This document shows positions 24,701 to 37,800 of a stretch of 64,000 nt of DNA, one piece after another (within the stretch, counting starts at the first letter, position 1; every line of letters starts with the position of its first letter). This DNA comes from Tubulanus polymorphus (taxonomy: Eukaryota > Nemertea > Palaeonemertea > Tubulaniformes > Tubulanidae). The notes below the pieces were generated by a model. The model was not told the DNA's origin. It was given only the letters and a program-made list of their open reading frames with translations, and did no database searches. The stretch spans positions 18,650,485 to 18,714,484 of the forward strand of contig NC_134027.1 in the NCBI RefSeq assembly GCF_964204645.1, written 5' to 3'. The position numbers and the translations under genes are program-made.

Positions 24701-27700
24701 TATTTTGAAATTTAAAAAAAGTGTCAGTTACCCTTTAATTATAATTCAGTTACCCTTATGAAGTCCATACTCAGAGGCGGGCTGAAAATATTTTCCGGTT
24801 AAATGGTTGAATTATGTATTGAAATATAATGATAAAATCTTCAACATTAAAACCCAAAGTATGTAACTAGGTATTGTCACCCTGATATGGTTGTAGGTAA
24901 AAATCCCTAGGTAAGTATCCCCTGGGTAAAAATCCCCTAGGTAAGAATCCTCAAATATTCAAAGCAGGTAAAAATCCCCACTTGGTGATTTTCAAGAAAA
25001 TTTCAAAGCAAAATGTTTCTCCAATTTTATTCATTTGCAATGAGACTGAAATATGTTTGAACTGCGCAGTGAAATCCTTCATTGGGATACACTACATTCT
25101 GAAGGAGGGGGATTTTTACGTACTTAGAAGAATCGGGGATTTTCACCAAGGGGATTTTTACCTTGGGGATTGTTACCTAGGGGATTTTGACTGACTGACT
25201 GACTGACTGACTGACTGACTGACTGACTGACTGACTGACTGACTGACTGACTGACTGACTGACTGACTGACTGACTGACTGACTGACTGATGCGTTACTT
25301 CCCGTCGCTGACCCACTGTCACACATTTTATAATCATATATATCTACAATACTGTAACAAGATTTTCGTAATATTCTAAATCTCTTACGACATGAAAACC
25401 TTAATTATAATTAAAATTATAATAATATTATGATATTACTCAATGTCAATAGGTGTTAGTTTGAAAGTCCTGATGTCTACAACTTGTCTGACACTTATTT
25501 CTCACTTCATACTCATTATTCAGTATATAAAGAGGAGTATGTAAAAATACAGCTGCGATAACGGGTTTTCTGCACAGCCTTGTTCGTATTCTTGATGTAG
25601 TCTGGAAAATGTGTCAGCCACGAATGCGTGTATGCTGATGCAGCCCCACTATGCTATGAAAATGATGGGAATTTAGAATCCTGTTCAACGGTCAACACGG
25701 TTTTATAAAAGGAAGGTCTACAAAAAGTCATTTGGGCTTACTTGAAACCATGGATGATTGGACTAGATGGTAATTTAACTCTGGAAATTGATTTTTAGGC
25801 CTTAATAAGCTGAAATGGATTTCAAAAAAGCATTTGATAAGGTACTACATCAGCGATTACTAAACAAGCTATGAGAAATGGTATCAATGATCTTGGGTCG
25901 CTTAAATGGTTCAGCAGTTTTCTCCGAACGAAAAAAGGTGGCCGAAATCAGTGAATTTCCAAAACGACCTTAACAAGCTGTGTTCCATACATGGTCAGAA
26001 ACATGGAAGATGAGCTTCAACAAAGAGGCTGTTCCGTTATTAAACGATGGGTTTGTTTGTTCACTTGCCTTGTGACTCGGTCAATACACCTCGAATTAGC
26101 AGATTCCCTCGAAACTGATAGTTTCATGCTAGTTTTTCGTAGTTATTTTAGTAGAGGTGGTATGCCTAGGGAATTGTATAGCGACAATGGAAGCAACTTC
26201 ATTGGTGCTGAAAGGGAATTTAATCCTGTCTTTCGGAATGGAAACAGTCAATTATTTCAAATTTCTAAGTGGAAAAAAGGCACGAAGTGGATTTTCATGC
26301 CTCCCAACGCGCATCATTTCAGCGGGGTATGGGAATGTAGTTAAGTCTGTTAAGAGAGCTTTGAAATCAGTACTTGGGGAGCAATGTGTTTATAAAACCA
26401 TATTACGCACTACCCTTATAGAGGTGGAGGGTGCTACCAACAGTAGACCCCTTACAAATAACAGTTCAGACCTGAATGATCCAACACCATTAACGCCTAA
26501 TCATTTTCTCCATGGTGGAGCATCTTCAATAGTCTCATTTGGTAAGTTTGAAAACAAAGAAATCAATAGCTGTAAAAGGTGGCGGCAGTGTCAGGTTCTA
26601 GCGGACCATGTGTGGAGGCAATGGATCGTTGAATACTTGCCTTCCCTCACTGTAAGAGGTAAGTGGACTGACGAAAACTCTTAACTTAATAAAGGATCAA
26701 TGGTCGAGTGGCTTGCCAAACTGGTTTGAAGTAAAAAAATCTGTCACGTAGGCTACCGGTATGCAAAAAAACATTTCATTAAAAATTAAACTTGAAAAAA
26801 TATATAAAAAAGGACTCATTTTTGGCCAGTGTGAACTTATAATGATAACTGACTTATAACGATAATGAAATCTTCGAATAATTGGTTATGGGCCTTTGTC
26901 TGAACAAATGTTCATAATTGTAATATATCCCTTGAATGATGTAAAACCACTAAAACTATGAGTGACCCAATAAGATACGGTACTAACTTGGTGAGAGCCT
27001 GGGTTTCATCGGGGGTTTTTTCATTTTCATCATACTGACCAATCAGGACAGAAGCTCCCTAGTTCTTCAAAATGAGGCCAGCCACGGACAAAACAAAGTT
27101 ATCGACTGACATGATTTTTGATAATTTCACGATAGGATTGCTTACATCTTCACTCAGACAAATCGTTATTACTACACCGTGGCGCGCGTACTCTATAACT
27201 GATACATACACGCAGTGAACACGAGAATATAAGTCTATATTGCTTACGCGACTGTACACGACTGTTTTCAACGCGAACGCTCAACTGTGCCGCAGTTAAC
27301 AAACTAATACAAATAATCAGGCTCCAAAACGGATTGCTAATGTGAACGTTAATAAAATGACTTCAATTTACGATGATAAAACAAGTAGTGTTCCAGTCGT
27401 GTATATATCAGACTCATCCCTAAAAATCCGCATTTTGAAACCACATTTTCGTCAGATATATTTGTGCAACGTTACGTTATGCATGGGATATCAAAACTAG
27501 ACGAATCTTTGAACACATCGCACACATTTAATCGTTACATCATACGCCTTGAGTATTCATGCTAGAAATGATGGATATCAACCTATTCAATCGTGCCACC
27601 ATTTTGTTTGTGAAATAACGCGCACCAGCTGATCTACCTCGTTCAATGTTATGACGTCATGATGGAAGTCAAAACCGGGTCAACACAAATTTTATAGAAG

Positions 27701-30700
27701 CAAGATTTCGAGGGGTTTCGTCTTCGAAAGCCCATAACTACCGAACAAAGCGGATCTTGGCGATATAAAGTTGTTATATCGCAAATAGCATTGAATTTTC
27801 ACATGTGTAATTTTGGACAGCTAAAGATGCTGCATAAAAAAACGTGCCCAATAAATCGAATTTTTGAAACTTTTTGGTAAATTTCTCAAAAAATATGAAA
27901 CCCACAGCTTTGCGCACCATAAAGAGAAAGCAATTACGAAATATATTTTTGCTTAATCCGTTCAATTCTGGATGTTTCCGGCCTGACGGTGCTTTTGTGA
28001 CGTTGATTCATCACAATACGCAAGGAGTATTTGTAGATCGAAGTGAGCTGAAGGATATCATATGGATTGTATCAGCAACAGCAGTAAGGTAACAAAGCCT
28101 ATGTTCTTTTAGTAAAAATAGCATGGAATAAAATAATAACAAGAGGCCCACGGGCCTTGTACCTTCATGACACAGTAGAAGAAGAATGATTCAGTATTCC
28201 AAGTTATACAGAATGATTTACATTGTAACGATGTATCAAGTTTTAGAATAGTTAAGAGGTATAGGCTATGTGGCGATAATGTTCATTTTCTGTTAATATA
28301 TCCTTACATGAAAAGACAAGCCCATTTTAGCTGCCCCAAAGATCACACTACATGAAACTAGAATGAGGCAAAGCCTCGAATGCCCCCGGCCTGAAATTTA
28401 CAGGCATATGTGAATTTACAGGGTTTGTCCCTGGGATTATTTCATAACGGGCTTCCTAGCCCCTATTGTCAACTGTAGCCTATAGAGGACAGATACCCAG
28501 ATGGGTTCTACCCCAAGTGATACCCTAGTTGTGTACCAAGTTTGAAAACAATCGGTCAACAACGGCCTCTAGACTGTTAACGTGGTTTTTCATGTCGGCC
28601 CCCTGGTGGCTAAAATTTAAATCGAATCGACCCAATTCTAAATAGGGTTCTACCTCAAGTAATACCCTATGTGTACTTAGTTTTAAAACAATCGGTCAAC
28701 AATTACGGCCTCTAGATTGTTAACGTTGTTTTTCATGTCAGCCTCCTGGTGGCTAAAATTTAAATCGAATCTACCCAATTCTAAATAGGGTTCTTCCCCA
28801 AGTGATATCCTACTTGTGTACCAAGTTTTAAAACAATCGGTCAACAATTGCGGCCTCTAGGCTGTTAACGTCGTTTTTCATGTCGGCCCCCGGCTGGCCA
28901 TAATTTAAATCGAATCGACCCAATTCTAAATAGAGTTCTAACCCAAGTGATATCCTACTTGTGTACCAAGTTTTAAAACAATCCATCAACAATTGCGGCG
29001 GCCTCTAGGCTGTTAACGTCGCTTTTCAAGTTGGCACCCCTGGTGGCCATAATTTAAATCGAATCGACCTAATTTTAAATAGGGTTCTGGCCCAAGTGAT
29101 ATCCTACTTGTGTACTAAGTTTTAAAACAATCGGACAACAATTGCGGCCTCTAGGCTGTTAACGTCGTTTTTCATGTCGGCCCCCTGGTGGCCATAATTT
29201 AAATCGAATCGACCCAATTTTAAATAGGGTGCTGGCCTAAGTGATATCCTACTTATGTACCAAATTTGAAAACAATCGGTCAACAATTACGGCCTCTAGA
29301 CTGTTAACGTCATTTTTATGCCGGGGCATAAAAATGCATCAAGAATTGGTGTAGGCATCGTGCTGAAAAGAAATCCAAGATGGATGGCAACCCTGGTGGC
29401 CATACTTAAACTCTATTTTCAATAAGGGGTAGACATTTCACCTACCAAAATTCTTACACCTAGTATCCTGAAAATGCATCAAGAATTGCAGGCCATTTCG
29501 TGCTAGAAATTCAAGATGGCTGACCTGGCGGCCATATTTGAAGGCCGATGACCTCCATATACAAAAGGCAAGGACAGCTTGACCCTGATCCTCACACCAA
29601 ATTTTGTGGAAATCAAGAATTGCGGGTTGCATCGTGCAAACAAGAAATTCAAGATGGCCACCCCAATGGCAGCCATATTTGATCACCAATGACATTTTTT
29701 TACAATAGGGGTGGACATCTCGCCAGACCCAATCTTCATGCTAATTTTCAAAAAGATTCATCGAAAATTACAGGCGAATTACTTTGTCGAATTCAATTCA
29801 ATTCCAGAGGCCTGCCTTAGGCTTATGTAATTGGAGTCAATTAAGATTCGACTTTTTGAAAAACCAGCACAGATGCCCATTCAAATCACATGTAATTAAA
29901 AAATTCAGTGCTATTAGTTTGATGTCCCTGTTTTCATCGCGCACGTGGTTAAAATTATTGTTTACATCGAACGTCTTCAACAACTAATACGACCGCACCC
30001 GCGTCTGTCAATCATCTTAATTGATTCATTTACTATGAAAAAAACTATGCAGTGGATCAATCCGGGATTTTTCAGTAGAATGTCAGACACTAGGTACCTT
30101 TCTTTAAAGGTTTATTTGTTGTATGTCATTAACAATCAGTTATATAATACTTTATTCATAAGTTTCAAGCGGCGCGCCGACAGCGAATGCTCAAGCAAGG
30201 TCAGTCACGTAGGCCAACGATAACACGAAACAGACCACGGTTTTGCCGATTAAGAGCGTCTCTCCACATAAACTAGAGGGACTGTTATGGACCATTTGTT
30301 GACACTAACCTTTTATAAGCTTCGTATGGATAAAATCAAGATAATTCCACCCTATAATTCCACTATTCCATGATCGACACGCAGCTTTAACATGGCGTCA
30401 ATACGCTAATCACGATGTATCTCACATCAAAATCACACTTGATTTACAAGTGTTGACTTATGAGAAACGATTGAAATCTAGCAAGTTGATTGGGAAAATA
30501 GCAGCACTATAGTTGAAAAAAGTTGATAAACCACCTCCGACTGTCTAATCATTTAAAAGCTTCGCCTTCACATGGAACTATTTCCGCCATATCACAGGTG
30601 CACTCTGCCGCCGTGATTCGCCCAATCAACGATAAAAACTTTCCCATGGTCTTACTATCGGCATTTTCTAATAATTTAGGGAAATATTTTTAAAAAGCGA

Positions 30701-31828
30701 AATTTCACAATAATTATTTAATAAGATTAAAGTATTTATTTGTTTGACAAATCTTCCTCTGAACTCCCACCAACAAGTTATAAGTGGCGAAACGAAAAAT
30801 GACGTCATCGACTCCCTACAATCTACTACGTCATGAAGGTAATAATAAGAAACACCCGAATATCAATAGGATTTTCTGTGAAGAAACAGAAAACCCTAAT
30901 TAAGATTATCATTCACATTCCGGGATGCAATAAAGATTGTACATTTAAGGTTTAACTCTGTTGTTGTTCCTGATGGATGGAATCCTGTACTGCTGGTGTA
31001 AATGCTAGTTCCCCAACCAGCCTGCCGATACAACCTCCAGCCGGTTACAGTATCCAGGGATAACATGCCCCCTCGGTATACCGATCTTTCAATATTCGAC
31101 ACCCCTATACAAAACTATATACAAATAGGAATGACCTTGAAACTTACTAAAAATCAGAATAAGTAATGAGCTAAAACTTCGAAATGATTTGTGTTTAGAA
31201 CAAGAGCCTTCAATACTATATAACAATAATATATGTTAGCCTATACGTTGCAGAACTGAGCTACTTATTTTCGTACCTTACCATTCATTTTACTAGCATT
31301 AATGTCATAGACGTCAAGCTATGCTTAAAAGTTACAGGACAGCCATCTTGCGTTCAATCCACCAAATTTTTCTTTTGATCATAGGCCCCAGGTGGATACA
31401 TAAACATCTTCAAAATTTCCCATGAAAACTTATTGATATCATATTAAATATTAGTTTCAGAGACACCAGTCAACCATCTGACCAGGCCAATTTTTGGGCT
31501 GAAGATGTGTATGACCATGTGTAACCAAATATGCAGACAATCCATTGAATCACTTCAAAACTTCCTTAAATGATCTTGGCCATGATCAAAACTCGTTTAA
31601 AATAATCATCCCCGATACATAACTTCCCATGACAACTAGACAAAAACGGGGCTGCCAATCGCGAAAATTGTTTTGAGGGAAAAAGGGTCCCCATCTTTCC
31701 GGAACAGCCATCAATTTTCAGGGACATCCTAAAATTTAAGCAGTACTTTTTCCCAAACCGCTAAAATAGCCAACTTTCCATTGAAAACATTGAAATTAAT
31801 AATAAAGGACCATGGATCCAGCAGGATG

Positions 31829-31860
<32 letters not shown>

Positions 31861-34800
31861 CTTTATCTTTTTTAGGATCAACAGGGGACACTAGTTTTGA
31901 GCACAAAAATCGATTGTTCTCGGATTTGCAATAATGTAGAAACAGCTGATGACGATGAAATCATGGTGCAATGTGTAGTAAGCTTTTTCAACTTTGTCTT
32001 TGATGATATACATGGCAATGGGTTTTCCCTATGAGTAACAAGTACATGGTAGAACATTCCTTGATAATGATGTCACAGAAAGCCCTTCTAGAGAGATTTC
32101 CAAATGATGCCTTTCTGAAGGGCTTTTATGGAAGGCGAAAGCCACCAAAACATGGTTATATGTCATTCGATAATCAAAAGGTTTGAATAGATGATGAAAA
32201 CATATAAAACATGAAAAACTGTCAAAAGGTGATAAAAGGTCAATTGATGGTATTTTATCATATTTTCATATTTTATCACCTTTTCATTATCTTTCAACGG
32301 TTGCCAATAGCAACCATTCGATGATACTACTAATGCCATCTGTGCATATAGAGGCTATCAATCCATCTATTTCTGGTAAAAAGTAGATATGAGTTCCAAT
32401 GTCTCTACTCCGCACTCTGTTGTCGCGCTATAATCTTCGAATCCCAAACAAATTGAATATGATCATGTTCGAGTCCCTTATTTACATGTATTTCCTAATG
32501 AATTTTGATCATTTTTTGTAAATTTATCTAGAATGCCTGGATTCTGAGGCATTTTTGTTCCATTCATGACTTCTCGGGGTGCCTTTAATATTAATAAGAA
32601 AATGCTTATTAATTTTTCTTAAGAAAAACATTGCGTCAACAATTGTGATGCCTTACTCACTCTTATTAGACTGTTGTGAGAATTGTATGTATCACATATT
32701 CATAAAATTTTGAAATTCATGAATGACTCAGGAAAGATACTAACTAATCCTTTCAAAAACTGACAAAGTGAAAAATTCATTATCCTTATTGATTAACAAG
32801 CAAAATGATTTATGAATAGAATTGATAAATTTATTTGGACAATTCGCTTGTCAGCAAACAAGTGAAGGTTTTGCTGAAAATTTAAGATCATTTGCTATTT
32901 GACATTCGAATTCGAGACTTAGCTTAACTTAGTCTTGACAAATTGTCAGAAGACATTTCCCGAAAAAAACCTAATAGCACGCAACCTAATAGCTACGAGT
33001 AATCGAGATGATTGCCCGTAGCACGCACGAATAAACTAGTGCAACTGGCGTTACCAAAGTTCATGAAAATATGAATTTTCTCCTGGACCTGAACCCAAAA
33101 GTGCGATAAAACCTACACAAATACACATGTCATGACGCCCACACATTCAACGATTTCTCGACTAAGTTGATTTAGGCTACCCAAACCTTATTATTACGCG
33201 TGTGTTTGAGTTGTCCTATCTGCTATTCGCCTGAAATAGATGGATTGACGCCTCTATATGCCGATAGATGGCGTTCATAGTATCATCGAATGGTTGCTAT
33301 AGGCAACCGTCGAAAGATAATGAAAAGGTGGTGAAAGATGAAAAGGTGATAAAATATGATGAAATACCATCAATCGACCTTTTGAGAGTTTTTCATGTTT
33401 TTATCACCTTTTTATATGTTTTCATCACCTTTTTATACATTTTCATCACCTTTTTATATGTTTCATCATCAATTTAAACCTTTTTATTATCGAATGACAT
33501 ATAACCATGTTTTGGTGGTTTTCGCCTTCCATAGGCTTTCCCTGTGATGTCATGAAACAAGGTCAAGCATTGATTAGTAGAATGAGGGAAATTCATCGAA
33601 ATTTTGCAGTTTCTCCCAGCACTTCCAAACAGCTTAGACCTGATGGACGAAACTTGTCATATCAATTCCTACACCTATTTCCCTCCTAGTGACAATATAT
33701 CGGCTGTGTATATTCATTGGTTACAATTTGTGCCACCAAGAGGTAACAGATAGTTTCTCCAGTTTCTACAGTTGATCCTAAAAACTGTGACATTTTCTGT
33801 GAAAAAAGCAAATTGTTTGAAAATCAGGGACATTTTAATGCTTCACAGACAGCGGGACTATGAAATTCCATAACTGTCCCGCAAAATGTGTGATGGTTGG
33901 CAGCTCTGTGAAAACTAAAAGCAATCCAAAGTGGGCTAGAAATTTACTGCGAGACTTAGCAAGTACATGAAAATAGTTCTTTTACGAAAAGACTTACCAA
34001 AAATATAGACGCCTTTAAGGGTTTGTACAACAGACATAGCAGAACGAGGTTGAGTTAACTGAGGAACTGAGTTTGAAGGACGCTGCATAAGTGCAAACCA
34101 ACCATCACCATCATATACCTCACAGGATCTTAATGAATCGCCGCATCGCTCACCACCAAATACCATCAATACCTAAACAATACATTAAATGAGATAGAGT
34201 GAGCTAGAAAAGCATGACAAATTCGGATAATAAGATAACACTAGACAAGTATATCGTAGAAGCCTGCAAATTCATTATCATAGTTCTATCCTAAAACCAC
34301 AGCTAAAACCATGGATCAAGTTATAATAAGATTGGTCGGAAACTATAGACTGTAGAGCAGGAAGAAGAAGTCACAAGAAAATCAATCAAAAACCGAAGAC
34401 TGGAGAGCGGAATAACATCAGCCCACCCGACAACAATACTCCTCGCATCCTATGGCTGAGGGGTAAAAACACAGGCCTAACACAGCGTATGCACGGTATA
34501 TGGCATAATAAACGACCATGGGTCCAGTAGGATCAACAGTACAGTTCACCTTTGAACATAAAAATTGATTTGTTCTGGGATTTGCAATAATGTATTAAGA
34601 TGAAATCATGGTGCAAAACACTACTGTAGTAAGCAGGTTCAAATATGGTGATATGTGGTAATAAGTTTACCCCATGAATAGCACAGGGCAGAACAATCAA
34701 CAACGATTAGTAGAATGGGAAAAAATTGAAAATTGAAATTTTGCTTATTTTTTCCAAGTACTTCCTAACGGCAAAAATCTGACAGATAAAACTTTCCATA

Positions 34801-37800
34801 TTAGTTCCAACACCTATTTCTCTCTTAATGACAAAATGTCAGCTAAGTATACCCAGTGGTTACACTTTTTGCCACGAAGAGCAGTTACTCTCAGAGGTTT
34901 CCCTCAGAAATTTTCATACACTTTCGTGAATTATTTCGATTTATGGAATTTGAATCATATTTTCACCATCTTTTATTCAGAGTACTTTTTTTCACAATTC
35001 GTCACATCAATCTGACCACTTCATCTCAATGTGTAGCAACAGTTGTCTATTAGACAAGAGCAGGTTGATCAGGGCATAACAATTGATTTCCTGATTGCAA
35101 GAATGTTGTGTTTGTTATAGGCCTAGTCAACAGATTGTGGCTAATACACAGGTCAGCTGGTGATGCAGGGCCCCAGGAATTTCCATGAATCTAGAATGCC
35201 ATCTCTCTAAGTTATAAATCTTTGTACTCTGGGTTGGAATGCAATCATACCTCTTTCCATTTGCCTCGATTCAATTCACATATCTGTTGATATTTCTCAC
35301 ACCGTTGCATACACATACGAGGAATAACTTCTGATGTTTGTTGTTTTAGGAAGTCATGTAAATGCGATCGAATTGACTCCGACAATCGATCCATATCTAC
35401 TGAATTCAATAGATACACTAAATTCATCTGTCGATTCATTAAATCATACTTCACCCATTCCATTATTAACTACAAAAAAGACATTACATTACATTTGGTG
35501 GTTACTCCTAGTTTCGAACAAATCTACATATTATCTCTAAATAATAAAATGCGTGGATCTACCTTCCTTACAAAGCATAGTGTAATCGCCCAGACATCCT
35601 ACCCACCCTTTTTTCCATAATGGTATAGTCCACACGTTAACCAATGAAACTGTGTTCTGTGTGTGTGTGATACTTCAATGAATGAATGAAGTTCATGTGA
35701 CAGGCTGAGGCACTACTACTTGTAACGGCAAAGACCACATGATAACATAAGAATGGACTTAAAATTGCTCCAAAAATCCTCAAAACTTCCCCCTTTGGGC
35801 TTCGCCTGATGTGTTCATCTGGGCACGGACACACGCTTTTACATTTTTTCCCCCAATAAAGAGTAATGGAAATTTTTTTAACGATTACGGAAACTCTGCG
35901 TATCTCATTATATTTTTTTCTACTATCGCACGTCGAACAGTTTATTTTTCATCAGTCAACCTGAGTCGGCCTTAGTTAGCAGGACGCATCCGATTATCTG
36001 GCCGCGTGTATATAGCACTGCTGTCTCTAGCCTACTACATGTCAATGATTGAATGAATACTATGTATTATCAACGTCATTAAGTGGATCATGTATATACT
36101 GACACTGGGTCCATATATCCCTTGTATGTAACTGTAATTAGTCATTTGTTTCATTTATATCGTTATTCTATTTTATCTTCTATCTTTATACTCTGTACAC
36201 CTCAATCCGTAATGGATATAACAGTATAATAAAGAGTCTTTATAATAAAGAGTTTTATTGAATTGTACTAACTCACTCGGGGTATTCCCCTAGAGTACAG
36301 CACCTTCGCATTACTGGTAATTTTCATAAAGAAAATCCCTCACTCGCAGTGCTTCAAGAAATAAAATCCGGGCTAGCAACGAATCATGCAGAGACAATAA
36401 TCTACCGATACTCTCCCAGTCAGTGTAAACCACGAACTTCGCAGTTTCTATGAACTACTTACGGATGTATCAGTGCGCAAGCACCTATGAGGATAAAGAT
36501 GGGGATAATACTTCATTGCTGGGAAAACCGATATAGACAATTCACTGAAGCTAAGCCCTTCATATTCAACATGATTAATTCAACATGAGGTTTGGAACAA
36601 GTTCATGTTCAAATATTCAAATATACAACCAAATCTTACCTTGACTAGATCATCAGGTGTATGAATACACATCTCCTCAGAGTAAAGTAACTCTTTTAAA
36701 TCGGGGTAACACATCTCCAGCAATTCATCCTCCAATAACAAATATGGGAAACACCAGATAGAGAATTCATGAGCGGTATGGTACAACTGTTGACATCCGA
36801 GATGTTTGGCAAATACTCGAATTCCTAAACAATTACTGGGGTGCAACTGTTTACTGAGAAACTGACAACATACAGATTTAACACTGTCTATCTCCAATAA
36901 ATCAGCAGTCATCAATAACTCCTGTACATTATTGATATCAATCTACAAAATAGATAGTCATATCAATAACTCTAACATGTTATTTGTGAGCAAAACGCTA
37001 TAATAATCAAAACCATCGTAAAATATTATGTAGGCCTACATTTGATAATAGCCGTATGAATTGATATCAATAAACAAGTTGTATTACAGTTGTATAATGC
37101 AGTAGGCCTTTTTAAGTGTAATGTAATTAAAAAATTTTGCAGTCAGTAATCTGTTTTCTCAGTAAGGACTTGAAATCTAATGAAATGTGTACATTTCTAC
37201 TTGTACTACAAATGTTATTCTCACTATATAGTAACTTATAATTCTACAATTCATATGTATATTAATAGTATTAAGCTCATGCAACACAGAGTTGGTAGTG
37301 GTTAGCTCCAAGTCAAATAGTGTTTAGTCAAGGTTTATGCCACACCGAAAGAAAACCCTGTTTCTCAGGCCAAACCGACCCGATATTTCATCCTTACAAA
37401 TAATTGTTTTCGAAATAAAATTGCCTCCTGACCCTATTTCTAATAAAGGACCAATGGTCCAGTGGCTCACTAAACTGGTGAGTAGTAAAAAATCTGTCAG
37501 AATCGGCTACCCGTCTGCAAAAATCCATTTCATTGAAAATTAAACAAGAAAAAAAATAGGGCCTATAAAAAAGGACTCAATTTTGGTCAGTGTGAACTTT
37601 TAATGATAACTGAATTTTAACAAGAATGAAATTTCGCAAAACTGATAAAGGGCTTTTTGTCTGAACAAATGTTCAAAATTTTAATACATCCCTAAAATGA
37701 CGTAAAACAACTAAACCTATGAGTGATACGTTAAGATACGGTACAAACTTGGTGAAAGCCTGGGTTTCATCGCAGGTTTTTCATTATCATACGGACCAAG

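Noticed and set aside
35808-36370. Solo LTR
   Set aside because: Polyadenylation-like signals are present, but terminal TG/CA dinucleotides and a target duplication could not be fixed, so it is listed only as a low-confidence stretch.
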